The position numbers were made by a program, and so were the translations under genes. Below are positions 35,944 through 46,074 of a DNA stretch of 64,000 nt, in pieces. Position 1 is the stretch's first letter. Each line of letters opens with the position of its first letter. This DNA comes from DAIODI01 sp046349255 (GTDB taxonomy: Bacteria > Pseudomonadota > Alphaproteobacteria > Rhizobiales > Aestuariivirgaceae), in NCBI GenBank assembly GCA_046349255.1, contig JAXMCR010000002.1, forward strand, positions 1,054,001 through 1,118,000, given 5' to 3'. The notes under the pieces are model-generated. The model had not been told where the DNA came from and did no database searches. It saw only the letters and a program-made list of their open reading frames with translations.

Positions 35944-37629
35944 TCAGTTCGCTCCCTCGAGCAGCCGGCGCGCGATCACGTGCGCCTGGATCTCGGCCGC
36001 GCCCTCGAAGATGTTGAGGATGCGCGCATCGCACAGCACGCGGCTGACCGGGTACTCGAGCGCGAAGCCGTTGCCGCCGTGGATCTGCAGCGCGTTGTCG
36101 GCCGAGGCCCATGCCACGCGCGCGGCGAGCAGCTTCGCCATGCCGGCCTCGAGGTCGCAGCGCCGGCCGGCGTCCTTCTCGCGGGCGGAGAAATAGACGA
36201 GCTGCCGTGCCGCCATCGTCTCGGCGGCCGCGATGGCGAGCTTGTCGGAGATGCGCGGGAAATTGATGATCGCCTGTCCGAACTGCTGGCGGTCGAGCGC
36301 ATACTTGAGGCCGATCTCGACGGCGCTCTGCGCAACGCCCACGGCGCGCGCCGCCGTCTGGATGCGCGCGGCTTCAAAGGTCTGCATGAGCTGCTTGAAG
36401 CCCTGGCCCTCGACGCCGCCGAGCAGGTTCTCGGCCTTCACCTCGAAGTCCTCGAAACGGATCTCGTACTCCTTCATGCCGCGGTAGCCGAGCACCTCGA
36501 TCTCGCCGCCCGACATGCCCTTCGCCGGAAACGGGTTGGCGTCGTCGCCGCGCGGCTTCTCGGCGAGGAACATCGACAGCCCCTTGTAGCCCGGCTCGTT
36601 CGGATTGGTCCGTGTAAGGAGCGTCATCACGTCGGCACGAACGGGATGGGTGATCCACGTCTTGTTGCCGGTGACCTTGTAGACGTCGCCGTCCCTCACC
36701 GCGCGCGTCTTCAGCGAGGCAAGGTCGGACCCGGTGTTCGGCTCCGTGAAGACGGCCGTCGGCAGGATCTCGCCCGAAGCGAGCTTCGGCAGCCACTTCT
36801 GCCTTTGCTCGTCGGTGCCGCCGGCGAGGATGAGTTCGCTTGCGATCTCGGTGCGGGTACCGAGCGACCCGACCGCGATCCAGCCGCGCGACAGCTCCTC
36901 GGAGACGACGCACATCGCCTCCTTGCCGAGACCCATGCCGCCGTACTCTTCGGGAAGCGTCAGGCCGAACACGCCGAGACCGGCAAGTTCCTCGATGATC
37001 TCGAGCGGGATGTACGCGTTGTCCAGGTGCCACTGGTGCGCGTTCGGCGCGACGCGGTCGGCGACGAACTTCTGCATCTCGAGGCGAATGTGCTCGAGCG
37101 TCTCGTCCAGCCCGCCGTTGCCGAACGGCGAATGCGGACCCATCAGCGCCATCAGTTCCGCCAGCCTCGCCCGCGACTTGGGCGTCGATCCCGTGTGCTT
37201 CAAAACACCGGCGCCGCCCTCGTCGAGGCGCGCGGCGTCCTTGTGCGACAGCCCGAAGTCGGACAGCCGGATGAACTCCTGCTGGTTCATCGGGATGCCG
37301 CCGGCGAGATGGTTCAAGTACTCCCCGAACAGGATTTCCGCTGTGAGCCGTTCGATCTCGCCGAACTGGCCTCGGTCGGCGAGGCTTTGCGCCCAACCCT
37401 CGACGGCGCGCAGCGTGGCGGCGTAGGTCGCCAGCCACGAGAGTCCGTGCAGGAGGTGCTGCTCGCGGTCGACGGCCGCCGACGACAGCTTCCCGTTAAC
37501 CGTGACGAGCGGTTGCACCCGCGACTTCGCAAGCGCCACGAGGGCATCGACCTCGGCGACCGCGTCGCGCATCTGCTGCAGGCGTTCCCCGAGAGAGGGT
37601 TCGGAAGCGACTTTCTGGGCGACAGCCAT
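35944..37629 (-). CDS. mcd: Methylsuccinyl-CoA dehydrogenase (ethylmalonyl-CoA pathway)
   Basis: Oxidises (2S)-methylsuccinyl-CoA to mesaconyl-CoA using FAD, passing electrons to ETF. The 561-residue product is longer than ordinary acyl-CoA dehydrogenases because of a roughly 160-residue N-terminal helical extension (ending near SRARLAELMALMGPHSPF), a trait of Mcd. The ACAD core then follows: LPEEYGGMGLGKEAMCVVSEELSRG, TEPNTGSDLASLKTRAV, KTWITHPVRADVMTLLTRT, and the C-terminal HGGNGFALEYPVSR with ILNIFEGAAEIQ. The assignment rests on the extension and on ccr and ecm lying within 5 kb. ATG at 37629, with a TATAAT box 34 bases upstream. Confidence 0.88.
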   Translation of the reverse strand: MAVAQKVASEPSLGERLQQMRDAVAEVDALVALAKSRVQPLVTVNGKLSSAAVDREQHLLHGLSWLATYAATLRAVEGWAQSLADRGQFGEIERLTAEILFGEYLNHLAGGIPMNQQEFIRLSDFGLSHKDAARLDEGGAGVLKHTGSTPKSRARLAELMALMGPHSPFGNGGLDETLEHIRLEMQKFVADRVAPNAHQWHLDNAYIPLEIIEELAGLGVFGLTLPEEYGGMGLGKEAMCVVSEELSRGWIAVGSLGTRTEIASELILAGGTDEQRQKWLPKLASGEILPTAVFTEPNTGSDLASLKTRAVRDGDVYKVTGNKTWITHPVRADVMTLLTRTNPNEPGYKGLSMFLAEKPRGDDANPFPAKGMSGGEIEVLGYRGMKEYEIRFEDFEVKAENLLGGVEGQGFKQLMQTFEAARIQTAARAVGVAQSAVEIGLKYALDRQQFGQAIINFPRISDKLAIAAAETMAARQLVYFSAREKDAGRRCDLEAGMAKLLAARVAWASADNALQIHGGNGFALEYPVSRVLCDARILNIFEGAAEIQAHVIARRLLEGAN

Positions 37630-37662
37630 GTTCACGCTCGTTTTCTGCCGGTTTGCCAACGC

Positions 37663-37668
37663 ATTATA
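37663..37668 (-). promoter_or_regulatory. Candidate -10 box for mcd
   Basis: Perfect TATAAT on the minus strand, 34 bases upstream of the mcd ATG in an otherwise GC-rich gap. The -35 region (ATTCCG/TTCCGT at 16-17 bases) is weak, so an activator may be needed. Start-site evidence is absent. Confidence 0.4.
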
Positions 37669-37780
37669 GCGGACGCACCCTATGACGGAATGCGACCATT
37701 TCGTAAAGCTCAAGGCTTGCAGACCACCGTCCGAAACCCTTAATTGCCACCGTATACGGTGACGGCGGAGACTCCGATCT

Positions 37781-38680
37781 TTGACCAGCGTCGAGAAGCA
37801 GACTCCGCTTCCCGGAGAGGCGGGCATTTTCCGCCTCATCAGCGCGGCGATCCTCCGGCTCTTCGCCGATGAAGCCCTGCCGCTCGCCGGCAACATCGCC
37901 TACCGCACGCTGCTCGCCACCTTTCCGTTCCTGATCTTCCTGACGACGCTCGGCGGCATCTTCGGCGACGCGACGCTCGCCTCGCGGACGGTGGACTTCC
38001 TGCTGTCGGTCGCGCCCGAGTACATCGTGAAGCCGCTTGCGCGGGAAATCCACGACGTGCTCTCGACGCCGCAGCGCGGTCTGTTCACCGTCTCGTTCTT
38101 CGTCACGATCTGGTCCGCCATGGGCGGCGTCGATTCCATCCGCGTCTGTCTCAATCGCGCCTACGACATCCGCGAGAACCGCAGCATCGTCCGAATCTTC
38201 TTCACGTCGATGATGTTCGTGGTGCTGGGGGCGCTGGCGCTGCTCGTCGTGGCCGTGCTTCTCGTCGTAGGTCCGATCGCGCTCGCCTTCGTGAAGCAGA
38301 CCTGGCCGGAAAGCGAGATCGCGCTCCGCCAGGTCGACAACGTGCGCTATCCGCTGGCGATCGCGCTGCTTGCAGGCCTGCTGACGATCTTCCACCTGGT
38401 CCTGCCGGCGGGCCGGCGGCACGTCTCGGAAGTGTGGCCGGGCGTGATCTTCACGCTGATCGCCTGGGTCGTGATGGCGATCGTGTACCGGTATTACCTG
38501 ATCTATTTCCCGCTGTTCACCGCGACGTACGCGGGCCTCGGCAGCATCGTGGCCGCGCTGTTCTTCCTTTACCTCGCCGCAATCGTGCTGATCTTCGGCG
38601 GCGAGCTCAACCGCGTCCTGATGCTCCGGCGCGAAGCGCAAGTGCGGGTGCCGTTGCCGGCCCCGCGCAGGCCATCCGGG

Positions 38681-38698
<18 letters not shown>
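37781..38698 (+). CDS. YihY/BrkB family inner-membrane protein
   Basis: A 305-residue polytopic protein with about six helices; marks are LPLAGNIAYRTLLATFPFLIFLTTLGG (about 34-60), the amphipathic LFTVSFFVTIWSAMGGVDSIRVCLNRAYD, and the late YAGLGSIVAALFFLYLAAIVLIFGGELN. Once mislabelled ribonuclease BN; role unknown, perhaps transport. The proposed start is TTG at 37781 with GGAG upstream; other starts are possible. Its last 18 bases overlap the 3' end of ccr tail to tail. Confidence 0.87.
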
Positions 38699-39982
<1,284 letters not shown>

Positions 39983-40035
39983 GGACCGAACCTCAGGGCT
40001 GAACGACCGCGGCAGGTTAATCGTCCGCGATGTTT

Positions 40036-40046
40036 TTGCAATGCAA
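40036..40046. promoter_or_regulatory. Palindrome in the ccr/ecm divergent region
   Basis: TTGCA-A-TGCAA, an 11-base inverted repeat with one central base, embedded in a short A/T-rich island between the divergent ccr and 40208 genes. TTTGCAAA-like sites are used by ScfR/RamB-type regulators of short-chain acyl-CoA metabolism, so this could be an operator. That link is inference; no regulator is encoded nearby. Confidence 0.35.
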
Positions 40047-40207
40047 TAATGGTCGGATCGCACGCGGAAAAGCCCAGCAATTTGCAGCGAACCGGTTAAC
40101 CGCGCCATTTACGATATCGGTAACCATTGGGCGCGATGATGGAGGATCGGTGTTAGGCTCGCACGTTCAGGTGCATGCCTCGCCGGGGCAGACGCAGGAT
40201 TTGCACG

Positions 40208-40546
40208 ATGAGCTCTTTGCTGGATCTGCTGCGAGGTTTCATCTCGCCGTCGCAATGGCTGGGGATCCCCGGGCTTGGCTTCATTCCGGATGAAACGTTC
40301 GTGGTGATGGCGATCTTCAGCGTCGTCGGCGCGCTGATCCTGAACTTCTTCGTGCAGCACCGAACCTGGATGAACGGCGCGATCAACGCCGGGGCGTTGC
40401 TCGCGAGTGGCGTGGTTGCCAACTTCGCCTACCAGGCGGTCGGCTACAAGGTCCTCGACAGCGTGGCGATCGCCGCAGTCGTCGCCAATGTCGGCATGAT
40501 CATCATGGCGCTGCTCATCATCTATTTCAGCCGAAACGCGGCCTGA
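40208..40546 (+). CDS. Small four-helix membrane protein upstream of ecm, unknown function
   Basis: A 112-residue hydrophobic protein: MSSLLDLLRGFISPSQWLGIPGLGFIP, then hydrophobic helices at about 32-50 (FVVMAIFSVVGALILNFFV), 57-75 and 83-105 (VAIAAVVANVGMIIMALLIIYF). I do not recognise the family. ATG at 40208 is chosen because upstream codons are Arg-rich and untypical. It lies between divergent ccr and ecm, 89 bases before ecm, so it may be co-transcribed with ecm. Confidence 0.6.
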   Translation: MSSLLDLLRGFISPSQWLGIPGLGFIPDETFVVMAIFSVVGALILNFFVQHRTWMNGAINAGALLASGVVANFAYQAVGYKVLDSVAIAAVVANVGMIIMALLIIYFSRNAA

Positions 40547-40635
40547 CCTTTCCGACCGTTGGCCGTTGTGGGTATTGCACTGCACAAGGGCGCGTGCTTC
40601 GATCGTCGCAATTCCCTTCCCGAGAGACCGCGCTC

Positions 40636-42624
40636 ATGACCCAACGCCCGAAACGCGAACGTCCGTGGATCTTCCGCACGTACGCCGGCCACTCGACCGC
40701 CGCGGAGAGCAACAAGCTCTACCGGACGAACCTCGCGAAAGGGCAAACCGGGCTTTCGGTCGCCTTCGACCTGCCGACACAGACCGGCTACGACAGCGAC
40801 CACGAACTCGCCCGCGGCGAAGTGGGCAAGGTGGGCGTGCCGATCTCGCACCTCGGCGACATGCGCACGCTGTTCGACGGGCTGCCGCTCGCCGACATGA
40901 ACACCTCGATGACGATCAACGCGACAGCGGCGTGGCTGCTTTCGCTTTACGTGGCGCTCGCCAAGGAGCAGGGGGCGCCGCTGTCGAAGCTGCAGGGCAC
41001 GACGCAGAACGACATCGTCAAGGAGTACCTCTCGCGCGGGACGTACATCTTCCCGCCGAAGCCTTCCTTGAAGCTGATCACCGACACGGTCACGTGGTCG
41101 ACCCGGGAGCTCCCGAAGTGGAACCCGATGAACGTGTGTTCCTACCACCTGCAGGAAGCGGGTGCGAAGCCGGTGCAGGAGCTGTCGTTCGCGCTGGCGA
41201 CCGCCGTCGCCGTGCTCGACGCAGTGAAAGCCTCCGGCGAGGTGCCGCCATCCGAGTTCCCCGAGGTCGTCGGCCGCATCAGCTTCTTCGTCAACGCCGG
41301 CATCAAGTTCGTGACCGAACTCGCCAAGATGCGCGCGTTCACGGAGCTTTGGGACGAGATCACCCGCGAGCGCTACGGCGTCGAGGACGAGAAGCTGCGC
41401 CGCTTCCGCTACGGCGTGCAGGTGAATTCCCTTGGTCTCACCGAACAGCAGCCGGAGAACAACGTCTACCGCATCCTGATCGAGATGATGGCCGTGGTGC
41501 TGTCGAAGAACGCGCGTGCCCGCGCCGTGCAGCTCCCGGCCTGGAACGAGGCGATGGGCCTGCCGCGGCCGTGGGACCAACAGTGGTCGCTGCGCATGCA
41601 GCAGATCGTCGCCTTCGAGACCGATCTCCTCGACCACGAGGACATCTTCGATGGATCGGTGGTGCTCGAGCGCAAGGTCGAGGGACTGAAGCGCGAAGCC
41701 CGCGCGGAACTTCAGCGCATCGAGGAGATGGGCGGCGCCATCGCTGCGATCGAGAGCGGCTACATGAAGGCCGCGCTGGTCCAGTCGAACACCGAGCGCC
41801 TGAAGGCGATCGAGACCGGTGACGAGATCGTCGTCGGCGTCAACGGTTTCACGGAGACGGAACCTTCCCCGCTGTCGTCGGGCGACGGGCCGGCGATCAT
41901 GACGGTGCCGGAGCACGTCGAGCTCGACCAGGTGGAACGCCTCAAGGCATGGCGGGCCGCGCGCGACGCGAAGGCCGCCACGGCAGCGCTCGGCGAGCTG
42001 CGGTCGGCCGCGCAGGAAGGCCGCAACATCATGGAGGCCTCGATCCGCTGCGCCGAGGCCGGCGTCACCACGGGCGAGTGGGGCGAAACACTTCGTTCCG
42101 TCTACGGACAGTATCGGGCGCCGACGGGCGTCGGCACGGTGATCGTGCTCGAAACGAAGGAGACGGAAGACGTCCGCCGCGTGGTCGAAACGCTGGCCGA
42201 ACGGCTGGGCCGCGCGCCAAAACTCCTGATCGGCAAGCCCGGTCTCGATGGGCATTCCAACGGCGCCGAGCAGATCGCCGTGCGGGCCGGCGAAGCGGGT
42301 TTCGCGGTGATCTACGAAGGCATCCGGCTGACCCCGGCGGAGATCGTCGCCGCCGCCATCGAAAACAAGGTCGATGCGGTCGGGCTCTCGATCCTCTCGG
42401 GCAGCCACGTGCAACTCGTGCGGGACGTCGTGCGCGGCCTGAGAGCGGCCGGGCTCGACGGCGTGCCGGTGGTCGTCGGCGGCATCATTCCGGAGGAAGA
42501 TCGCCACGTGCTGCGCCAGCTCGGCGTGACCCGCGTCTACACGCCCAAGGATTTCCGCGTGAACGCGATGCTGTCCGAAATCGCCGGCCTGATCGGCAAG
42601 CGCTTTGAGGAAGCGGCCGCCTAA
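40636..42624 (+). CDS. ecm: Ethylmalonyl-CoA mutase, B12-dependent
   Basis: Converts (2R)-ethylmalonyl-CoA to (2S)-methylsuccinyl-CoA. The 662-residue single-chain mutase has the acyl-CoA barrel (RTYAGHSTAAESNKLYR, VAFDLPTQTGYDSDH, LADMNTSMTINATAAWLL, QVNSLGLTEQQPENNVYR) and a C-terminal cobalamin domain with the DxHxxG motif in KPGLDGHSNGAEQ near 535-547 and IIPEEDRHVLRQLGV. Methylmalonyl-CoA mutases are close relatives; shorter length, the STAAESN start and proximity to ccr and mcd favour Ecm. Ends in a four-base convergent overlap with gluQRS. Confidence 0.92.
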   Translation: MTQRPKRERPWIFRTYAGHSTAAESNKLYRTNLAKGQTGLSVAFDLPTQTGYDSDHELARGEVGKVGVPISHLGDMRTLFDGLPLADMNTSMTINATAAWLLSLYVALAKEQGAPLSKLQGTTQNDIVKEYLSRGTYIFPPKPSLKLITDTVTWSTRELPKWNPMNVCSYHLQEAGAKPVQELSFALATAVAVLDAVKASGEVPPSEFPEVVGRISFFVNAGIKFVTELAKMRAFTELWDEITRERYGVEDEKLRRFRYGVQVNSLGLTEQQPENNVYRILIEMMAVVLSKNARARAVQLPAWNEAMGLPRPWDQQWSLRMQQIVAFETDLLDHEDIFDGSVVLERKVEGLKREARAELQRIEEMGGAIAAIESGYMKAALVQSNTERLKAIETGDEIVVGVNGFTETEPSPLSSGDGPAIMTVPEHVELDQVERLKAWRAARDAKAATAALGELRSAAQEGRNIMEASIRCAEAGVTTGEWGETLRSVYGQYRAPTGVGTVIVLETKETEDVRRVVETLAERLGRAPKLLIGKPGLDGHSNGAEQIAVRAGEAGFAVIYEGIRLTPAEIVAAAIENKVDAVGLSILSGSHVQLVRDVVRGLRAAGLDGVPVVVGGIIPEEDRHVLRQLGVTRVYTPKDFRVNAMLSEIAGLIGKRFEEAAA

Positions 42625-43484
42625 AGGCCGACTATCCGGCGAATATCGTCGGCGCTCGCGCCCGACTCCCGCCACGTGCGCAGCGACTTCGCGCCGAGGC
42701 TCTTCGAAAGCTTGTGCCCGTCTCCGGCCCGCAGGAGCTTGTGGTGCCGGTACGCCGGTTCCGGCAGCGCGAGCAGCGCCTGCAGGAGGCGGTGGATGCT
42801 GGTGGCGCAGAAAAGGTCCTGCCCGCGGGTGACGCAGGTCACGCCTTGCAACGCATCGTCAGTCACGACAGCGATGTGATAGCTCGTGCCGATGTCGCGC
42901 CGCGCCAGCACCACGTCGCCCCACCGCTCGGGCGTCGTCTCCAGCACGCCGGTTTCATCGCCGGGTCCGAGCCCGAGTTCGAGAAACGTGAGTCGGCGGT
43001 CAAGCAGCGCAAGCGCGGCCGCCATGTCGAGCCGGAGCGCATATCGGACGTGTCGCCTTGCCAATTCCCGGCGATCGAGCGGCTTGTGCCGGCACGTCCC
43101 CGGATAGATCGGCACCCCGTCTGGATCGAGGGGTGGCATGGGCCCCGCCCGCGCCACGATCTCGGTGCGCGAGCACACGCACGCATAAAGGACGCCGAGG
43201 TCGTCGAGGCGGTCGATGGCCGCGCGGTAACGATGGAAGTGCTCGCTCTGCCGGAGTACCGGCCCGTCCCAGTGGAAGCCGAGCCAGTCCAGATCCTCGA
43301 CCGCCTGCTGGCAGAACCGATTGGGACAGCGCAGCGTGTCGATGTCCTCGAGCCTGAGGAGCAGGCGCGCCCGTTCGCTGCGCGCGAAATGCTGGGTGAA
43401 CAGCGCCGAGTAGGCATGCCCGAGATGCAACTCGCCGTTGGGCGAGGGCGCGAAGCGGAACGTGGCGGGGGTGTCGGGCGTCAT
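42621..43484 (-). CDS. gluQRS: Glutamyl-Q tRNA(Asp) synthetase
   Basis: A truncated glutamyl-tRNA synthetase relative that glutamylates queuosine at position 34 of tRNA-Asp. The 287-residue product has the HIGH-type motif RFAPSPNGELHLGHAYSAL (about 9-27), LRLEDIDTLRC, the C...C zinc-type region VLYACVCSRTEI...YPGTCR, and the KMSKS-type HKLSKS near 259. It lacks the anticodon-binding domain, as expected. ATG at 43484; the longer open frame upstream is not synthetase-like. Confidence 0.94.
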   Translation of the reverse strand: MTPDTPATFRFAPSPNGELHLGHAYSALFTQHFARSERARLLLRLEDIDTLRCPNRFCQQAVEDLDWLGFHWDGPVLRQSEHFHRYRAAIDRLDDLGVLYACVCSRTEIVARAGPMPPLDPDGVPIYPGTCRHKPLDRRELARRHVRYALRLDMAAALALLDRRLTFLELGLGPGDETGVLETTPERWGDVVLARRDIGTSYHIAVVTDDALQGVTCVTRGQDLFCATSIHRLLQALLALPEPAYRHHKLLRAGDGHKLSKSLGAKSLRTWRESGASADDIRRIVGL

Positions 43485-43535
43485 GACGGGGAGCCTATAC
43501 TGCGTCCGGTCCGCCTGTAGAACCCGACTGTTCGA

Positions 43536-44219
43536 ATGAGCCGCATCGATACCGAAACCGACCTCCTGCAGGCGATCGCCGAACTGGCGGAACTCTGTCC
43601 GCACATGGCGCGCGCCCATGCGGATGTTGGTATTCCGCCGCTGCGCCGGTGGCCGGCGGGCCTCGAGACACTGGTGCGCCTGGTGATCGACCAGCAGGTG
43701 TCGCTCGCCTCGGCGGCCGCCATACGGGCGCGGTTCTCGGCCGCGTTTCCCGGCGCGGATGTCGCCGCGCTCGCGGCAGCCGACGACACGGCGTTCGTTG
43801 CGTGCGGCCTGTCCCGCAACAAGATCCGCACGATCCGGGCGCTTGCGACTGCCGTTGCGGATGGAACGCTCGACCTCGACGTCCTCGATGCCATGGACGA
43901 CGAGGAAGTGCGCGACCGGCTTACCGCCTTGCCGGGAATCGGCCCGTGGACGGCCGACATGTATCTCCTGGCCGGCCTCGGGCGCAGGGATGCCTGGCCC
44001 GGCGGCGACCTCGCGCTGCAGGTCGGGTGGATGGCGCTCTCCGGCGCGGACAGTCGCCCCGACATCCGGACGCTTGCCGCCGTCGCCGATCGCTGGCGGC
44101 CCTGGCGCGCCGTGGCCGCCAGGCTTCTCTGGAGCTACTACGCACGCGGAAAAACGCCGCAACGGGAAGGGCTTCACACCCCTGTTGCACAAGATATAGT
44201 ATCGAGGAAGGAACGGTGA
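43536..44219 (+). CDS. DNA-3-methyladenine glycosylase II (AlkA-like)
   Basis: A 227-residue helix-hairpin-helix glycosylase that removes alkylated bases. Marks: LVRLVIDQQVSLASAAAI (about 45-62), the HhH LTALPGIGPWTADMYLL (about 128-144) and catalytic Asp in PGGDLALQ. It lacks the N-terminal AlkA domain and Ada fusion, being the short form common in alphaproteobacteria. Close spacing with the HNH gene downstream is noted but no functional link is known. Confidence 0.92.
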   Translation: MSRIDTETDLLQAIAELAELCPHMARAHADVGIPPLRRWPAGLETLVRLVIDQQVSLASAAAIRARFSAAFPGADVAALAAADDTAFVACGLSRNKIRTIRALATAVADGTLDLDVLDAMDDEEVRDRLTALPGIGPWTADMYLLAGLGRRDAWPGGDLALQVGWMALSGADSRPDIRTLAAVADRWRPWRAVAARLLWSYYARGKTPQREGLHTPVAQDIVSRKER

Positions 44220-44265
44220 TTTGCCGTCCGGGTCAGAGCCGGCGTGCCGAGCGAAAGGAGGTTTG

Positions 44266-44826
44266 GTGCACAACGCCGCCATCTCGCCGGAGTCGTGTCC
44301 TGCTCTCGTGCTGAACGCGGACTACCGGCCGCTGAGTTACTATCCCTTGTCCCTGTGGTGTTGGCAGGATGCGGTGAAGGCCGTGTTCCTCGATCGCGTC
44401 AACATCCTCTCCGAGTACGACCAGGTCGTCAGAAGCCCGAGCTTCGAATTCCGGCTCCCGAGCGTCGTCTCGCTCAAGACCTTCGTCAAACCCGCCCGCC
44501 ATCCGGCCTTCACCCGGTTCAACGTGTTCCTGCGCGACCGCTTCACGTGCCAGTACTGCGGCGACAGGGAAGACCTGACCTTCGATCACCTGATCCCTCG
44601 CTCGCGCGGCGGCAAGACGACCTGGCTCAACGTCGTGACTGCGTGCAGCCCATGCAACCTGTCCAAGGGCGGGCACATGCCGGGCGACGTCGACATGTGG
44701 CCGAGGAACATGCCGTTCCGGCCGACGGTGCAGCAGCTGCACGCCAATGGCCGGCTGTTTCCGCCGAACTACCTGCACGAAAGCTGGCAGGATTTTCTCT
44801 ACTGGGATACCGAGCTCGAGCCCTAG
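44266..44826 (+). CDS. HNH endonuclease family protein
   Basis: A 186-residue protein with a classic HNH nuclease fold: CQYCGDREDLTFDHLIPRSRGG (Cys pair, His) and TTWLNVVTACSPCNLSKGG (Asn and second Cys pair). The N-terminus ALVLNADYRPLSYYPLSLWCWQDAVKAVF is the conserved start of a widespread chromosomal HNH family of unknown role that is not tied to a phage. The start is GTG at 44266, decided by a near-perfect AAAGGAGG at 44254-44261; a TTG at 44263 is an alternative. Confidence 0.9.
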   Translation: MHNAAISPESCPALVLNADYRPLSYYPLSLWCWQDAVKAVFLDRVNILSEYDQVVRSPSFEFRLPSVVSLKTFVKPARHPAFTRFNVFLRDRFTCQYCGDREDLTFDHLIPRSRGGKTTWLNVVTACSPCNLSKGGHMPGDVDMWPRNMPFRPTVQQLHANGRLFPPNYLHESWQDFLYWDTELEP

Positions 44827-45305
44827 TCGCGGGCCCGCGCCGCGCGCAGCGCCAGCGCGGCGACGAGAAGCGAAACCACCACGTTCCAGCCGGCGAACGA
44901 CAGGCCAAGGAAACGCCACTGCGCCTGGTCGCAGGAGATCACGCGCGCCTTCGTCAGGTCCGGCAACCCGCCGGAGAGCCCTGCCCCGCTCGCGCAGGCC
45001 GTGGGACCCGGCCACCAGTGCCATTCGACGCCGGAGTGGTAGACGCCAAGGCCCGCTCCCACCAGCATGACGAGTGCGAACAGCGTCAGCAGCAGACGCG
45101 CGCCCGGTTTCCCCGAGGTCGCGAACCACCAGGCAAGCGCAATGATCGGGATGCCAATGTAGTAGGGCCAGCGCTGCTGCAAGCAGAGCGGGCACGGAAC
45201 GTACCCGCCGATCAGCTGGAAGCCCCAGGCGCCGAGGATCGTCGCCAGCGCGATGATGCCCGCGACCTGCGCGCCGTAGGCCTGCCGTGTCTGTGCCGTC
45301 GTCAT
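44823..45305 (-). CDS. dsbB: Disulfide bond formation protein B (DsbB family)
   Basis: A 160-residue inner-membrane protein with four helices and two Cys pairs: CPLC in GYVPCPLCLQQRWPYYI (about 35-51) and TAC/SC in PTACASG and VISCDQAQWRF. It reoxidises DsbA-type thiol oxidases by passing electrons to quinone. Four-base ATGA overlap with the preceding YqaA gene suggests co-translation; convergent four-base overlap with the HNH gene. Confidence 0.92.
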   Translation of the reverse strand: MTTAQTRQAYGAQVAGIIALATILGAWGFQLIGGYVPCPLCLQQRWPYYIGIPIIALAWWFATSGKPGARLLLTLFALVMLVGAGLGVYHSGVEWHWWPGPTACASGAGLSGGLPDLTKARVISCDQAQWRFLGLSFAGWNVVVSLLVAALALRAARARD

Positions 45306-45814
45306 CGCTGCGCCTCATCGCCGAAAAGCGTTCGACCGGCAAGTGCGGCGATGAACGCAACGACGAAGTAGCGCACCCCGCGGATCAGGACGCTCATCAG
45401 CAGGAACTGCCAGAACGGCATCTCGACCACGCCGCAGGCGAGCGCGATCGCCTTGTAGGGCACGAAGGCGAGCGAGGCGAAGATGATCGCCATCGGCCCT
45501 TCGTTCGCATGCTGACGGACGAACTCCTTGAAGGTGTCCTGCAGGCCGAAGCCGTCGAGCGCCATCTGGCCCAGCGTGTCGAACACGAGGCTGCCGATCA
45601 GGAACATCGTAATCCCGCCGAGGATTGAAGCGACCGTCGTGAGGGCTGCGAGCTTCGCCCAAGAGCGCGGTTTCACGAACGCCATGGGCGCGAGCAGCAC
45701 GTCCGCCGGGAACTTGATCGCGACCGAATCGAGGAACGCGACGAGCGCCAGCACGGTCGGCGCGAAACGGTGCTTCAGGAGGTTCAGGAGCCAGTGGCCG
45801 AACGAGTGCAGCAT
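45302..45814 (-). CDS. YqaA family (DedA/VTT-like) inner-membrane protein
   Basis: A 170-residue membrane protein: FLDSVAIKFPADVLLAPMAF, ALTTVASILGGITMFLIGSLVFDTLG and FASLAFVPYKAIALACGVVEMPFWQFLLMS-type sequence matching YqaA/SNARE-associated proteins, relatives of DedA thought to act in lipid scrambling or carrier recycling. ATG at 45814. First gene of the pair with dsbB; its promoter should lie between it and tRNA-Leu. Confidence 0.87.
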   Translation of the reverse strand: MLHSFGHWLLNLLKHRFAPTVLALVAFLDSVAIKFPADVLLAPMAFVKPRSWAKLAALTTVASILGGITMFLIGSLVFDTLGQMALDGFGLQDTFKEFVRQHANEGPMAIIFASLAFVPYKAIALACGVVEMPFWQFLLMSVLIRGVRYFVVAFIAALAGRTLFGDEAQR

Positions 45815-45936
45815 GTCGGAGGTCCTTGACGTTCCTGCCCCGATAGCAGGCCTTTGCGGGCGCGTCCATGGAGGCCGCGCCGGGGTTGACGCGCCTCGCC
45901 TTCCCCCTATGATCGCGCGCGCAATCTCGACCGATT

Positions 45937-46023
45937 GCCCCTGTGGCGGAACTGGTAGACGCGGCAGACTCAAAATCTGTTGCCCGCAAGGGCGTGCTGG
46001 TTCGATTCCGGCCAGGGGCACCA
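45937..46023 (+). tRNA. tRNA-Leu (anticodon CAA)
   Basis: An 87-nt class II tRNA with encoded CCA. Acceptor GCCCCTG/CAGGGGC, anticodon stem GCAGA/TCTGT around CTCAAAA (anticodon CAA, reads TTG), a long variable arm GCCCGCAAGGGC, and T arm CTGG-TTCGATT-CCGG. No duplicated 3' end is seen nearby. Confidence 0.97.
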
Positions 46024-46074
46024 CATCCTTCCGCTGCCGTTGTGCAGGGCATCGGGAAGCTGATACGAAGCGAC

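Noticed and set aside
42621..43484. Full-length glutamyl-tRNA synthetase
   Set aside because: Only 287 residues with no anticodon-binding domain; fits the glutamyl-Q tRNA(Asp) synthetase type.
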